Below, piece by piece: positions 32,523-33,097 of a stretch of DNA of 33,097 nt (position 1 is its first letter; each line of letters starts with the position of its first letter). The notes beneath the pieces are model-generated. The model made no database searches, had not been told where the DNA came from, and saw only the letters and a list, made by a program, of their open reading frames with translations. A program made the position numbers and the translations under genes. The DNA comes from Clostridiales bacterium. GTDB taxonomy: Bacteria; Bacillota_E; Sulfobacillia; Sulfobacillales; JAIMBI01. Where the stretch lies: contig DAHVOH010000034.1 in assembly GCA_027318915.1 (NCBI GenBank), forward strand, positions 1-33,097, given 5' to 3'.

Positions 32523-33097
32523 TCAGGACACCGCCTTGGGTGCGCCCGTCCGCGCCGCCTCCAGTTCCAGCGCGGTCATCAACACGCCCAGGTGAGAAAA
32601 TCCCTGGGGGAAGTTGCCGCGAGGCTCCCCGCTTTCCACGTCCGCATGCTCACCCAGCAGGCCCAGATTGGTGGTGCGGGCGAGCAGCCCGTCCAACAGG
32701 GCGGTCGCCCGCTCCACTTCGCCGCGCCGCAGATACACCCGGGCCAGCCAGCTGGTGGCCAGCACGAACGGATGGGCGGCTTTCCCCAGCATGTCGTTGC
32801 CGTATCGGTACACCCAGGGCTCATGCACCAACTGCTTTTCGATGGCGGTCAAGGTGGCGGAGAAGCGCGGCCCGTCGGCCGGGCAAAATCCATACAGCGG
32901 CAGAGTCAGCAGGGCGGCGTCCAGCGCGGTGCCGTCGAATGCCTGCACATAGTGCCCCACGGCCGCGTTGAAGCCCCGCGCTTCAACGGCCTGGCGCACG
33001 TCGTCGGCCGCCTGCCGCCAGACCTTGGCCGAGTTCTCCTCCCCCAGCCGATCCGCCAGCATGGCTCCGTAGTGGAGGGCCACCCAGCACATCAGCT
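32523..33097 (-). CDS. C-terminal part of GH15-like (glucoamylase/trehalase-like) enzyme (5' end outside window)
   Basis: The frame is open to the window edge (the last complete codon ends at 33095), so the N-terminus is missing. About 191 residues are present. LMCWVALHYGAMLADRLG matches the 'sKlMCWVALDRAirLA' signature of GH15 glucoamylase/trehalase-like proteins. It is followed by NAAVGHYVQAFDGTALDAALLTLPLYGFCPADGPRFSATLTAIEKQL (normally 'f.q.yg...lDAslLllplvgFlp..DpR...Tv.aI...L') and FVLATSWLARVYLRRGEVERATALLDGLL, ending in GEPRGNFPQGFSHLGVLMTALEL, all in the expected order. Members hydrolyse alpha-glucosidic bonds such as trehalose or isomaltose-type links. The final VS tail is short. 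It converges on the TetR gene with a 9-base gap and no visible terminator. Confidence 0.9.
   Translation of the reverse strand, partial: LMCWVALHYGAMLADRLGEENSAKVWRQAADDVRQAVEARGFNAAVGHYVQAFDGTALDAALLTLPLYGFCPADGPRFSATLTAIEKQLVHEPWVYRYGNDMLGKAAHPFVLATSWLARVYLRRGEVERATALLDGLLARTTNLGLLGEHADVESGEPRGNFPQGFSHLGVLMTALELEAARTGAPKAVS

Noticed and set aside
1..33097. tRNA, rRNA, insertion sequence, attachment site or replication origin
   Set aside because: No cloverleaf, rRNA core, transposase frame with terminal repeats or DnaA-box cluster was recognised on either strand.

Overview
The window is 33 kb of GC-rich bacterial DNA, densely coded on both strands, with good AGGAGG-type ribosome binding sites and frequent GTG starts. 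I saw no tRNA, rRNA, transposase or phage gene. It reads as a large surface-polysaccharide / glycoconjugate locus: four GT2-type and four GT4-type glycosyltransferases, two polytopic GT-C (GT39/PMT-like) enzymes, a Wzx-like flippase, DUF4012 and DUF1616 envelope proteins, and sugar hydrolases (GH38 alpha-mannosidase, the end of a GH15-like enzyme). I cannot name the species. The gene content, with no outer-membrane export gene seen, fits a high-GC monoderm-like lineage (Actinomycetota, Chloroflexota, or high-GC Bacillota such as the Sulfobacillus/Thermaerobacter group), but this is inference.

Layout. 1-4.0 kb: the 3' end of a VPS10/BNR-type protein closed by a strong terminator, an SDR oxidoreductase (-), a sugar-transferase-like protein (+) behind a divergent promoter region with two tandem 13-bp palindromes, then a GT2 enzyme and a small P-loop kinase (-). 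4.2-7.6 kb: a plus-strand operon of a DUF1616 membrane protein and two overlapping GT4 enzymes. 7.55-19.6 kb: a long minus-strand run, read from the right as GT4, orphan OmpR-type response regulator, a 175-aa unknown protein, an alpha/alpha-toroid protein, flippase, GT4, membrane GT2, a 796-aa exported protein of no recognised family, and a GT-C membrane protein. Many of these genes overlap or sit within 60 bases of each other. 19.9-20.8 kb: aldo/keto reductase (+). 20.9-29.0 kb: a five-gene minus-strand operon (DUF4012, polyprenyl-phosphate-sugar-synthase-like GT2, second GT2, YihY/BrkB membrane protein, GH38). 29.1-31.7 kb: a divergent GT-C protein fused to a PQQ-like beta-propeller. 31.9-33.1 kb: a TetR regulator and the truncated GH15-like gene.

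How the parts could work together: cytoplasmic GT4 and GT2 enzymes build a lipid-linked glycan, the MOP flippase exports it, and the DPM1-like GT2 charges a polyprenyl phosphate with one sugar for the two GT-C enzymes, which would transfer it outside the cell. The response regulator near the head of the 18.3-7.55 kb run may control it. No initiating sugar-phosphate transferase, clear Wzy polymerase or Wzz regulator is visible, so part of the pathway lies elsewhere or is unconventional. The most unusual items are the GT-C/beta-propeller fusion, the unrecognised 796-aa exported protein coupled to a GT-C gene, the coupled unknown/toroid pair, and an in-frame 60-bp repeat inside the GT-C gene with 28-bp repeats and a 32-bp AT-rich spacer.
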